Source: Gossypium raimondii
Lineage: Eukaryota; Streptophyta; Magnoliopsida; Malvales; Malvaceae
Reading direction: 5' to 3'
DNA length: 64,000 nucleotides
Assembly: GCF_025698545.1 (NCBI RefSeq)
Contig: NC_068571.1
Coordinates: forward strand, 44,239,733 to 44,303,732
Of the stretch, positions 1 to 10,449 are shown piece by piece. Every line of letters begins with the position of its first letter. Position 1 is the stretch's first letter. The notes beneath the pieces were generated by a model that was given only the letters and a program-made list of their open reading frames with translations, was not told the origin of the DNA and did no database searches. Made by a program: the position numbers and the translations under genes.

Positions 1-851
1 TTTTAGTGATTCGTGCTTTTGGGAATCAGGGTAATTTTTTTAGGTAGTTGGGGTTCGTAAAGGATTGATTTTTCAGTTTAATTGTTTCTATTTTCTTCTT
101 CTTCTTCTTCTTCTTCTTCTTCTTCTTCTTTTTTGAAGGATTCTAATTTTTTTTAATTAAATTTGCCTGTTCATTTAATATACTTTTTTTTTATCTTTGA
201 TTGGTTATTCAGAAAATCAACCGAGCTTGAATAAAAAAAAAGAAAGAAAATCAACAGAGCGGACCATCAAAATAATAATTTCTAGTCACCAAAAAAATAA
301 TTTCTAAAATTTATTTAATAAAGTAATAATCTTTTATAAATTAATTATTACCCCCCAAAGAAAAAAATGGATAAGGTTTAAAGTAAAGATGGATTTAATT
401 TTGGGATTATTCTTGTTTAGCCTTTAGATAGAATTGGATTCTTCTTTTCCTTTTTTTTAATTCAAGGTGTATATTTTTTTGTTATTAATTTGATTAAAAG
501 TGTAATTTGCTTCTTTATTTTTACTATTTTTAAAATCATCTTCTCATTGAAGTTATCATAATTTGTCTGTTGATGAAGAAATATATTCACTTTCTTTCCA
601 TAAAAAGAGGAATATTATAAATTCATCTGTTTGTTGACCTTTAGGAAGCTTTTTTTACTCTTTAATCTAACAAGTAATATTTTTGTTTCCTTGCAACTGA
701 AGCAACCTTATGGGATTAATTACAAAACATAAATTATCTGTTGTGTATTTGATTGATTATTTGTGATCTTGTAATTGTTGCAATTTGGTGTCTTGATGAA
801 GAGAAAATGTGATTAAAAACTTTTTTTTTTTTTTTGCATCATAATTTGCAG
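1..851 (+). other. Intron (3' part) of the ARM-repeat gene
   Basis: AT-rich, pyrimidine-rich sequence without a coding frame. It ends in a long T tract followed by TTTGCAG at 845-851, a good 3' splice site, and the ARM-repeat exon starts at 852. The 5' end of the intron lies outside the window. A CTT microsatellite sits near its left end. Confidence 0.8.
92..130. repeat. (CTT)n microsatellite
   Basis: About thirteen uninterrupted CTT/TTC triplets inside the intron upstream of the ARM-repeat exon. It lies in non-coding DNA and probably varies in length between individuals. Confidence 0.9.
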
Positions 852-1668
852 GAATAAGATGAGTATTGTGGAAGCAGGTGCTTTAGATCATGTTATTAGA
901 TTCCTTCAAAGTGAGAATATAAACCTCCAAGAATCCGCAACCGCAGCATTGCTAACTCTATCTGCTTCGATCAGCAATAAACCGATTATTGGCGCGTCCG
1001 GTGCGATTCCTCTGCTTGTAAATATCCTTAAACATGGAACCACACAAGCAAAAGTTGATGCTGTGATGGCTTTATCCAATCTCTCAACGTACACCGATAA
1101 TCTCACTGTCATTATTGAAACCGATCCCGTCCCTTCCGTGGTCACTTTACTGAAATCTTCAAAGAGATCATCAAAAACGGCTGAAAAATGTTGTTCCGTC
1201 ATAGAATCCATGGTGGGGTTCGATGAAGGAAGAACAGCTTTAGCAGCTGAAGATGGTGGGGTACTAGCAGTTGTTGAAGTGCTCGAAAACGGCACTCGTC
1301 AAGCTAGGGAACATGCTGTTGGGGCTTTATTGACGATATGCGAGAGTGACCGATGTAAATATAGGGAACTGATTCTTAAAGAAGGTGTAATCCCTGGATT
1401 ACTTGAACTTACAGTACAAGGAACACCGAAATCTCAGACGAAAGCTCAAACACTTTTGAGGTTACTAAGGGAGACACCGTATCCTAGGTCTGAGTTCCAA
1501 CCTGATACATTAGAGAATATTGTTTGTAACATAATATCGCAGATTGATAGCGATGAACAATCGAGTAAAGCAAAGAAGATGTTGGCTGAGATGGTTCAAG
1601 TCAGTATGGAACAGAGCTTGAGACATTTACAACAAAGAGCTCTGGTTTGTACCCCAACTGATTTATGA
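852..1668 (+). CDS. ARM-repeat protein, last exon (PUB4 / At4g16490-like)
   Basis: Terminal exon of a plant ARM-repeat protein; it reads from the splice site at 852 to a TGA at 1666-1668 and gives about 271 residues. Upstream exons are outside the window, so ATG 859 is internal, not the start. The protein is a series of ~42-residue armadillo repeats with hallmark stretches such as LLTLSAS, GAIPLLVNIL, DAVMALSNLS, GGVLAVVEVLENG and GVIPGLLELTVQG. The tail (AKKMLAEMVQVSMEQSLRHLQ) is a recognisable family signature. ARM solenoids bind protein partners; relatives are annotated as U-box domain protein 4-like or plain ARM proteins. No U-box is visible here, so an E3 ligase role cannot be judged from this window. 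No frameshift or internal stop is seen. Confidence 0.9.
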
Positions 1669-1797
1669 TTTTGCTTCTTGTCCTCTTTTTCTTTTTTTTA
1701 TGTTCTTGGTGGTGTTTGATAGTTAAAGAAACTGTGAAAATGCCGGTCCAGGCCGTTTATGGTGGTATCGGGTGACTGGTAAATGAAAAAAATTGTC

Positions 1798-1803
1798 AAT
1801 AAA
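1798..1803 (+). promoter_or_regulatory. Candidate poly(A) signal of the ARM gene
   Basis: An exact AATAAA lies 130 bases after the stop codon of the ARM gene, a usual 3'UTR position. T-rich sequence follows at about 1895-1915. Plant poly(A) signals are loose, so this is only the likeliest site. Confidence 0.5.
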
Positions 1804-1903
1804 TTGGAAATTATATGATGTTGAATGCATAGTTTCTAGTTTGCTTGTAAAGATGTAACTGTTGTTATATGTAATACATTATACCGTCAATGAAAGTTCT
1901 TGT

Positions 1904-2659
1904 TTATTTTTTCTTCTCATGGTTTATATATGATTTTGATATTATTTCACGATGTGCCGACCTCACGAGCTAAAAACCTGTGACAACCAAATCCTGCCGA
2001 TCAAGATCTTGGGAACCCTTTACCTTGCGGCAAGGCGAGCACATACTGTGCTATCCACACTCTGTATTTACTCGTTGTCTTGGCATGATAATCTATACTT
2101 AGGAGAAAAGTGCATAAGTAGGCCAGTTGAGGTTTAAGGGATGTGAAACTAATAAGGAAATGGGATGCGGTGTTCCGGGTATGACTGACAATGCTCTTTG
2201 TAAGAACTGTTAAGGTCTAGGAATAAGGGCCTCTTTGACATATCTTACAGCTATTTGCCCATTTAGTGAGGGAACTGTCATTAGCTACCATAATCTTAAC
2301 TTGGTATCAACAAATCTAAATTTGAATTAATTTAATTTGATTTGTTCATTAAAAACCAACAGCTTGAATTTGAAAATAAAATGATATGATTCAACTGATA
2401 AACTATATAATTGAAATTCAAAATTGATCGATTCATAAAAAAAGTTACAACTTTTAATTTAAATTGACTTTAACACAAGATTTCAGCTTGGCATGGTTAG
2501 AAGTAGTCTGTAATTTTTATCTATTAACATTCAAATTTGCATTTGGAGCACGAAACTAGCTTTGGCATAGGTCAAATCAAGTAGCAAAGGCTGACCATGG
2601 AACTGAAATTAATCAACCTTCCCCTGGTGGCTCTGATTTCTTATTTGCAATGATGGAAG
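1904..2659. other. Intergenic, no gene recognised
   Basis: The stretch 1950-2290 is less AT-rich than its surroundings and contains a 61-codon frame resembling no protein I know. It could be an old LTR or transposon fragment. The rest is AT-rich filler. Confidence 0.5.
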
Positions 2660-2912
2660 TAAAGGCTTTTTATTGGGTAAATTAATTTTTATATATTAGA
2701 TTAAAAAATAAATTGACATTTTAATTAAAAATCCTATACATTTTTACTATTAAGAACTGATCTTTATATGTTACGGGTAACTCTCTGGTTATTTCATCAT
2801 CCATGACAGTTTTAATGGTAGAAATGAATAAAATTTTTAATAGAAATGAGCAGTTTGCTCTTTGATCTAACCTATAGAAACTAATTTACAGAAAACTTTA
2901 TATTACATTTAC
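2660..2912. repeat. Degenerate MITE, GGTAAAAGTA family
   Basis: Interior phrases match better copies at 9136, 24.7 kb and 27.8 kb: a run close to TTAGATTAAAAAATAAATTG, then GAAATGAATAAAATTTTTAA, then CTCTTTGATCTAACCTATA. The terminal inverted repeats are mostly lost. Boundaries are approximate. Confidence 0.5.
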
Positions 2913-3230
2913 CAATTCAACAACTCAAACTAATCCCAACCTTATCCGATATTTAATGTTAAATTGGTGGATCTTCAAGGTGGACAAGTCAAGTTAAACA
3001 GTGGGAAATTTCACCATCAATCCCAAGTGGAAGCATTTTCCTGTTTTCTGGAAATTTTCTTTTAGGGTCCCTCCAATTTTCTCAAGCAATTATGGCATCT
3101 AATAACTTTGATATTTTTGGGATCTCGGTATTAATTTTCTTTTCACACTTGATTGTTTCTGTATAAATCATAAAGCACCACGTATATTAAAATCCAATTA
3201 GGAAACTCCACCGAAAGTGGAGAGGTCAAT

Positions 3231-3249
3231 TCTCTCTCTCTCTCTCTCT
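3231..3249. repeat. (CT)n microsatellite
   Basis: About nine CT dinucleotides in intergenic DNA. No gene is nearby on either strand. Confidence 0.85.
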
Positions 3250-3879
3250 TGTATGATTTGCAGGAAAGCAATTAAAACTTAATATTACTATTTTTGGTAC
3301 GGAAACTCATGTTAAAAGGGCTTGTTTACTTCTTTGTGTTTTGCTGTTTAACTAATATTTTAAAGATTTTTAAAAATTTTTTTAAGGGAGATTAAAAAAA
3401 ATTAAAAATCATGGGAGACTTGAAGTGATTAAATTGTTTTAAAAAATTTGGACCGTCGAAAGCTTTGCAAGAAAAGATGAACTACCTGAGCTTCCAAACC
3501 TTCTCTAATGAACACAGCTTAAAGTCATTGAATCTTACTTGGAAATAAAACGGCATGTGATGTTTGAAATTGGAAAGGAGGGCCCTTCGACACCAATACA
3601 AAACATAGGCTGTCGGCTCACTTTATGTCCCAAGTCTAATACAACTATAGAAGGTTGCTAGTTTTAGTTTTGGTCCAGCACCTTCATTCCCCTTGTATTT
3701 TTACTCATCTACATTTATTCATAAATCGATTTCTAAATCTAAACCATAATTTTACTTTTATTAGATATAGTACTAATTTAAATTGCAAATATAGTTTATT
3801 TACTTTGCTAATCATTTATTCAAGACTAGTGAAGTTTTTGGACACTTATTTAATACAAAATTTTTAATATGTTCGATAA

Positions 3880-4470
3880 ACAACAATCACCCAATTATTA
3901 ATAAATTTCTTTTCGGTCATCTAACTATTTAATTTTATCTTCTTTTATCACTAGTGATTAACGGTGGTAGCTTTTAAAATTGACATAATAGCAACTTTAA
4001 CATTTAAAAATTATGTCAATTTAGTTTTGATCCTAAAAGAATTAACCCCAACATTTACACATTGTGTAATTTAGCCTTTTGTAGTTTTGCTTTTCTTAGT
4101 GACATTGAGAGTTAATTTTAAAAGAATGAGATAAGATAAAAAATTTATCTTAGATTTTTGGTGTTTCTATTTTTGTATATTTTCAATCAAATTTAGCCGT
4201 TAATTTGTTTTTGTAGCTTTTTGGGTGAAAGGGTCACATAGAAAAGGTAAAAAAAAAAAAAAACTAAATTACATGGTGTAAATGTTGAAGGTTAATTTTT
4301 TTAGAATCAAGACTAAATTGACACAGTATAAATATTAAGGGTTAAAATTGCTATGATACCGATTTTAAAAGTTACCATCGTTAGCCTGTTGATGATAAAA
4401 ATAACAAAATTGAATGATTTGGTGACTATTTGTAATTTTACATAGTTAGATGACAATGAAGGTGTACCAT
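3880..4470. mobile_element. Foldback (long inverted repeat) MITE-like element
   Basis: The two halves are diverged inverted copies of more than 200 bp. For example ATTTACACATTGTGTAATTT (around 4050) pairs with the reverse complement of AATTACATGGTGTAAATG (around 4268), and GGTGGTAGCTTTTAAAATTG (3965) pairs with GATTTTAAAAGTTACCATCG (4361). A loop of about 150 bp including a poly-A run lies between them. There is no coding capacity. The exact ends and target duplication could not be set. Confidence 0.7.
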
Positions 4471-4489
4471 CATTGTTCACTTAAGCCAA

Positions 4490-5428
4490 CCCATTAATCA
4501 TTATTATTAGGGTTTGCCTACTTGGGCAGCTTGAAGCAAAGAAGGAAGGTGTGTAAGGGAAACTTGGAATGGGCCACACCAAAACCACTTCTTTTCTATC
4601 CCATTCTAGAACAAGAATAAAGAAGAATGATTAAATAAAAGGTAAACAAATTAATTTGTTGCAATTGTGATTTCAAATGGATTGCTGGATAATCACTTTA
4701 GTCTTGTTACTAGTAATAAGAATTTGTTGTAACAAGCAATCAATTGATTTCGATAATATTTTATATTTAATAAATATAAAAATAATTTATAATGCAATTA
4801 AATCCATACAAGAATATTTCTTATGTTTTTATTGAAATTGAAAGATTTAGCTAAGTAGTTAGTGAAAGATTTGAGAGTAGGCCTAGATTTAAATTTAAAA
4901 TTTGAAAAGTGTTAAGATGCAATTTTACTGTTGTACTAGTTTATAATCTTAGAACTTTTAGAAGGATTATATACAAAAATATCCATTTTTGGGTGAGGAG
5001 CCCTTAGTGTCGCCTCTACAACTAATGACTGGTGAAGTGAGAAATGATTTGCATTGCTTAAACCCTTGATGGCATTATAACTTTAAATCCGAACATTTTT
5101 CCAAGCATCATGATTAAATCGGAAAAAAAAAAATAGTATTGTTGGTAAAAGTTGAGATCCTAAATCTTAAAATCTTGAGTTTGAATCTCACCATTTGTAA
5201 TTGTAATTTGTGAGTCTCACTCCCATCTTGTGCACGACTTGTCAGTGTTTTGGCTGATTCTTTTTTAATTAGTTTAGCTTTTATCCAATTATTCGTGTTC
5301 GAAAATATGAACATCACATATATAATAAGAATAATTACATGTTATTATTTATTATCATAAAATGTTAGCTCAAATTAAGAGTGATTTAATTTGATTAAGG
5401 TTTATTGGGCTTTAGTTATTAAATAAAA
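4490..5428. other. Intergenic, nothing recognised
   Basis: AT-rich sequence with only short chance ORFs on both strands. No promoter, RNA gene or transposon boundary could be supported. Confidence 0.5.
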
Positions 5429-5750
5429 GGGATAAATCCCAAAATTATACATGAACTTTGATTCAATGTGCAATTTAATACACAAGCTTTAATTATACAA
5501 ATAAAACTTTAATTTTGATTCAATCATTTAAATTTAAATAAACACGTCAATTTGTTTTTATATTGAATAAATATAATTATATGTGTATGCAATATATAAA
5601 TATAAAATTATGCTATATCAATAATTGTGTTAATAATTTATGAGAATTGGATCAAATCAAAATTTTATATATAAAATTGCATAAAATCAAAGTACATGTA
5701 TATAATTGCACATTAGACTAAAGTTCATGTATAGTTTTAAAATTTATCCC
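5429..5750. mobile_element. Mutator-like MITE, ~322 bp
   Basis: The ends are inverted repeats of about 47 bp. The left end starts GGGATAAATCCCAAAATTAT and the right end finishes with the near reverse complement, ...AAAATTTATCCC, sharing internal blocks such as ACATGAACTTTGA / TAAAGTTCATGT and TGTGCAATT / AATTGCACA. The flanks are TAAATAAAA (5420-5428) and TAAATAAAT (5751-5759), a 9-bp duplication with one mismatch, the length typical of Mutator-like elements. No transposase is present, so it is non-autonomous. Confidence 0.8.
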
Positions 5751-5759
5751 TAAATAAAT

Positions 5760-6793
5760 TATGAGCCAAATATGTGTAGATACTTTGTTACTAATTTCTA
5801 ATTAATGATGGAAATGATTAGAAATTAGGTTAATGTGCAAATGTTATATATTAGGTTATGATCCCCAAATTATACATATGTAGCTTTTCTAATATCCCAT
5901 CTTTAGAAAATAGAGTCCCTTTCTCTGAATTACTTGTGTGCTAATTTGGAAAATCAAAACCACAATATTAAAGATTTTGAAAAATGAATGGATTCAAGTA
6001 CGCTTTGCATATAATTTTGTTTTTGATGATTTGACATGATAGATTCGGTTAATAAAGTTGTATATTAAATTCTATTTCTAAGTTATAACACTTCATCCAT
6101 TATGCATTGTATTAGTTAGAATTGTAGTTGGTCTAGAAATATATTTGTACATATTTGTAATTATATTTTCTTTGTATTATTAAAACTTTCAAAAAAAAAA
6201 GAGAAAAAGGTAATGACAAATATAAAAACAAATCTCATTTTGATTTAAGCCCCATTATGTGCAGACACTTTTGGATTAGGTATTACCATGTTTATTTTTG
6301 GTATAAGTTTAGCTATATTTTGATTGATCTCGTGTTTTTTAGAATAATCATGTGTTTTGTAATTATTAATTCTAGTGATAGTTATTTAAATTTGTATTAT
6401 TTGTAATTACATTTGTGGATTTATTTTGTAATTAAAAAGGTTCAAATTATGCTATTCACAAGTTATGAATTTAGTTCTTGTACTTTAATTTAGTCATTTT
6501 AGTACCTATACTTTTCAAATTAACCAATTTTAGTCTCTGTACTTTTGAATTGTGAAATTTCAGTCCTAGCCCAAATGATAATAGTTAAATATATTTGGTT
6601 AAATGTTGTTGTTAGTCTTGTACTATTAGTAAAGTTGTAGGTTTAGTTAATGTTGTCCAATTGGATCATTCTTCATCTATATATTTTTCTAATTTTGAAA
6701 ATTCAATCTTGACGCAAACAACAATCTTTAAATTTATTAACTAGCTTTTTTTGAAAGTAATATATAAAAAAAAAACAAGTTGTTATGGCATTA
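5760..6793. other. Intergenic, with a weak repeat at ~6460-6700
   Basis: No gene is recognised. The stretch around 6460-6600 has the repeated phrasing 'TTTAGT...CTTGTACTTT' and 'TTTTAGTCTCTGTACTTTT', typical of degraded plant MITEs, but I cannot place its ends. Confidence 0.4.
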
Positions 6794-6801
6794 TACATGT
6801 G

Positions 6802-7064
6802 CAGAGACGACACTAGGGGGTTGGCACGGGCCCCTACCCCTTAAAATGAGAAATCTCATTTTTAGTCCTTTAAAGTTTCTAAAATTTTTAATTGGTACAT
6901 GGTAAAATTACACTTTGGCCCTCTAAAAAAATAAAAATTTGATTGTCCTTTAAAAAAATTAGAAAGATATAAGCTTTAAAATAGTAAAATTGCATTTTAG
7001 CTCTCATAAAGACATACAACTTAATTCTGGTCCCTCTATAAAAAATTGTTTAGCTTCACCCCTG
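6802..7064. mobile_element. hAT-type MITE, ~263 bp
   Basis: The left end begins CAGAGACGACACTAGGGGG and the right end closes with TAGCTTCACCCCTG, giving imperfect terminal inverted repeats of the CAGGG type seen in hAT MITEs. The flanking octamers are TACATGTG (6794-6801) and TACATATA (7065-7072), an 8-bp duplication with two mismatches. The inside is non-coding. Confidence 0.65.
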
Positions 7065-7598
7065 TACATATAATAATATGTTTGTCGCATAGCATATCTT
7101 AACTTAATGAATTATAATCTATGATTTAATCATAAACGAATTCTAAAATTTGAAAAAGTAAAGGATCTAAAATAACCAAATTCAAATATAAAGATTAGAT
7201 CCACAACTTACGCATAATATAAAGATTAATACCAAACTTTAACCCAAAAAAAATCATACAGCCACCTTTAAGATATGATATTCAATAAATCTAGTTTGAA
7301 ATTTCAGTATTTACAATCCATATTCAACTATCTATCGTACCAACCATTTGGAAGAAGTGAAAGTAGACTTCTTCTCTAGGTATTTAGATCAAGTTCGAAC
7401 ACTATAGTCGGTATTGTTGGGAGGGCTTTACCTGAATGTCACCTCACCGAATAGAACTAGACTTGAACCGTAAAACATATGAAAATTCATGTGATTATAT
7501 AAAAAAGAAAAAGAAGTCATAAATAATAAGTTATTTAGAAAGAAAACTAGTATTGGGGCTGAAATGCTGGATTTTGATGCTGACTCCAAATTTGGCTG

Positions 7599-10261
7599 CT
7601 ACAATTGATTTGCTAAATGGATTTCACCTTCTTCTTGTGGAATAAAGCTCACTCTCTTCTGTTAAATAAAAAAATCGTAAAAAAAATTTAAAAATCTTAA
7701 TTTTAGCTTTTCATTTTTTAAAACATTCATCATATTTTATTTTCTTTCAATAATTTAGCTACTTTAATTAGGGGTGAAATTAAAAAACTCAATTAGTAGC
7801 TATGTAACAAAAAATTGAAGTTAATAATGTTAACAAATAGACTTACATTTTAAATCTTAACAATAGAGAAACTATTTTCCTTGAAATAAAATTAGAGGAC
7901 TAAATTTTAAATATACGAAGAGCATGAGTACTTGACACGTATTTTAACCAAAGAAAAATGGTTGAAAAAGTTTTGCACGATCAAAACAATGATATATATC
8001 TCATAAAAATTGACCAAATAAAAGGGTTGAAAACATGAATGGGTAGAATTGGAATATTTTAAAAGTCAAAATTGGGTTATTTGCAATATGCAAGGTGAAG
8101 AAGTTTCATCAATCAGTTTGGATAGGTTTACTATAGATATCGCAATTAAATTGACTTAGCAAAAATAGTTAAATCTAAATGAATTGTTCTTAACATGTCT
8201 AGAATTCATGACCTTTAATTATCTAATTGACCATTTCTTACAATCAACTTTGAAAAAATGACAAGGAAATTAATTACTCTTTTTCAACTTACAATTACCA
8301 ATATTTATTTATGAATTTATTTTTTATAAGATTTTACAACATAACTTAATTTCTTAATTTTAATTATAAAAATTATGTCCATTTTTTAACAAGGAAATCA
8401 TTCTGAAATTGAGACCACGTGGTAATGTATTAAATAAATTTCGGGACGAGATGAGTTCTGGTATAAGTGAAAATTGGGCCGGGGCTGATAAAAAATTATT
8501 CCGTCTTACTCTATTATCGTCCTTACAAAAACTACAACTAAACCATGATAAATTGAAAAAAAATTATCACCCAACTTGTTCGAGTCAAGCTTGGGCGGGT
8601 TATTCAATCTAAATTTAAAATTTAACAACAAAAATATTTTTTAGGTATAATTATAAAAATAATAAAATAAATTATCCAAGCCAATCCACAACAACTTAAG
8701 TAAACAATACAAAAAGATTAGTTTGATTAAATCTTTAAATTGTTGCACAAAATTGTAGATTTTGGTAAAGTGAGACAATAACAATGCATATCTCTCAAGT
8801 TGACCAATCTTCTTTTGGCTAGCTACCAAAACAACATTGCATCAATGACCAAACCGTTTATAAATTATTTTAACAAGCCCTTTTTTATTTATTTATTTTT
8901 TGCAATTAAGTACTAGCAAACATGTAGGCCCAAAAACCATTGAAAATTCAGTTGTTAGCTTATACTTTGCATGTGACTTTCCTTATGTTTTCTAATAAGT
9001 TCACCTAATTTTCCAGGATTTTTGAAATTGATTGAAGTAATTTATGGAACATAAAAGCTTGATGGTTAAATTATGTTGTTAGTCCCTGTATTTTTACAAT
9101 CATTAGTATTTTCCATTAAATTTTATAGGTATGTCGGTAAAAGTATTATGGAGGCTCTCGTATTAGGAGTTGGATTGCATTTTTCCCCCTCTACTAAAAA
9201 AATAGGCAAATTAGTCCCTATAAGTTAGATCAAAGAGTAAATTGACCATTCTGTGAAAAATTATTTCTATTTCTACTATTAAAAACTGATCCCTATATGT
9301 CAGTATGAGGTACACGTGGCACACCACATGTCTTATTTGGTTATGCTATCAACATGCTAGTTTTTTAAAGATAGAAATGAATGAACTCTTTTTTAGTAGA
9401 GAAGACAAAATACAATCTAATACTTAGTATTTTGACCTCAATATGACATGCTGATTAAGTTGCCTTTTACACGACATGATATATGATTGATGAGAAATAA
9501 ATAAGTTAGGTTGAAAAATTGATGGAAAATACAAACAATGTGAAAGTAGAGGGACTATTAGTGCATTTTAACCAGAATTGGTAATTCTTAAAAAAATAAG
9601 AAAAAGGATAAAATTTGCATACCTCACGTTTGGGCTTAAAGTTTTCTCCAACGGTACCAAGGCCAGGCTTCCACGGTGCTTCACGGTGGATTCGATTACC
9701 GGCATCATCACCGCCACTACCACCATTTCCGGTATAAAGATCAAGGATCTTCTCAGCCACCTCAACACCATCTTTGCTCTCTTCCATCAACTTAGCCATT
9801 TGAGACTTAGGCAACCTCATTTTCACAGTCATCATCCCCCCACCGGAAGTACCACCACCACCTAGTCGAACCCCATCGGGCACCATGCTCGTCGACGACG
9901 GTCGAACCATAGAAAGGTCCGACACCGTCCTTCTCGACAACATCAAACACTCTAACCTATCTTTAGCACTCATATGAATCCCTCCTGACCGCACCCTCCT
10001 CGGCGCCTTATGAACTTCATCATCGGCAAGCTTCGGCAGCTCCACCAAGAAGTAGATTTTCTTGGGTTTCAAGCTCTCTTGTGGCTCTAATGGCTTAGCA
10101 CGGATCCCATAATGCTTCACGGTTTGTGAATCTAATAAAACATGGCCTGTTGGATAATCTTTTAGAACATCCCAAACTCGAATTGGTGTCTTTAATTTGA
10201 TGGTTTCACCATCGATTTTCATTACCTTTGCCTTGTTTCTTCCTCCTATGCTGTTCCCCAT
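7599..10261 (-). CDS. PADRE / DUF4228 domain protein, two exons
   Basis: Exons are 10261-9623 and 7658-7599, joined in phase 0 into a 232-residue protein. Exon 1 starts ATG-GGT-AAC (MGNSIGG), a classic N-myristoylation start, followed by the family blocks IKLKTPIRVWDVLKDYPTGH, LEPQESLKPKKIYFLVELP and a Gly-rich stretch, ending in APWKPGLGTVGENFKPKRE. The donor GAG|GTATGC follows directly. Exon 2 follows TTTAACAG and encodes KRVSFIPQEEGEIHLANQL and a stop, matching the usual family C terminus (RVSF...EGEIHL). Reading through the donor instead gives a 251-residue protein with an unrelated tail. PADRE proteins are small plant proteins whose genes often respond to stress or pathogens; the biochemical role is unknown. 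The 1964-bp intron holds a MITE. Confidence 0.88.
7659..9135 (-). other. PADRE gene intron, non-MITE part
   Basis: AT-rich intron sequence. A 67-codon + strand frame at 8409-8612 is slightly GC-richer and may be an old transposon scrap; I recognise nothing in it. Confidence 0.5.
9136..9440. mobile_element. MITE, GGTAAAAGTA family, in PADRE intron
   Basis: The left end reads GGTAAAAGTATTATGGAGGC, then a GGATTGCATTTTTCCCCCTC block and TACTAAAAAA. The right side carries the inverted counterpart TTTTTTAGTAGAGAAGACAA and ACAATCTAATACTTAGTATT. The outermost right end is diverged. Related copies lie at 2.7, 24.7 and 27.8 kb. It is non-coding and probably adds most of the length of this part of the intron. 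Confidence 0.75.
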
Positions 10262-10316
10262 TTCCTCGTTTAGTATAGAAAAAATTTAATGTTTTCTTGG
10301 CTTTGTTGTTGGGATT

Positions 10317-10343
10317 TATATATATATATATATATATATATAT
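10317..10343. repeat. (TA)n microsatellite upstream of the PADRE gene
   Basis: About thirteen TA dinucleotides end some 55 bases before the PADRE start codon on its 5' side. It may overlap the core promoter or 5'UTR, where a TATA-like sequence would be expected. Confidence 0.85.
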
Positions 10344-10449
10344 GCTATGATGGTAATTGGAATGGTGTGAATTTGGTGAAATTTTGTACAAGATTCCAAA
10401 TTTATATGTATGATTTCATGATGGACCTTTTTGGAAAATTAAAGTGGGA

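Noticed and set aside
906..1295. 129-codon - strand ORF
   Set aside because: It is the shadow of the ARM-repeat exon on the other strand.
1952..2137. 61-codon + strand ORF
   Set aside because: No recognisable motif, short, next to stops on both sides; probably chance or an old repeat.
8409..8612. 67-codon + strand ORF inside the PADRE intron
   Set aside because: No homology that I can recognise; at most an old transposon scrap.
9506..9622. Read-through extension of the PADRE exon
   Set aside because: The tail after KPKRE is unlike the family, a good donor lies exactly there, and a matching last exon is found at 7599-7658.
10206..10391. Short ORFs with IYIYIY runs
   Set aside because: Made by the (TA)n microsatellite.
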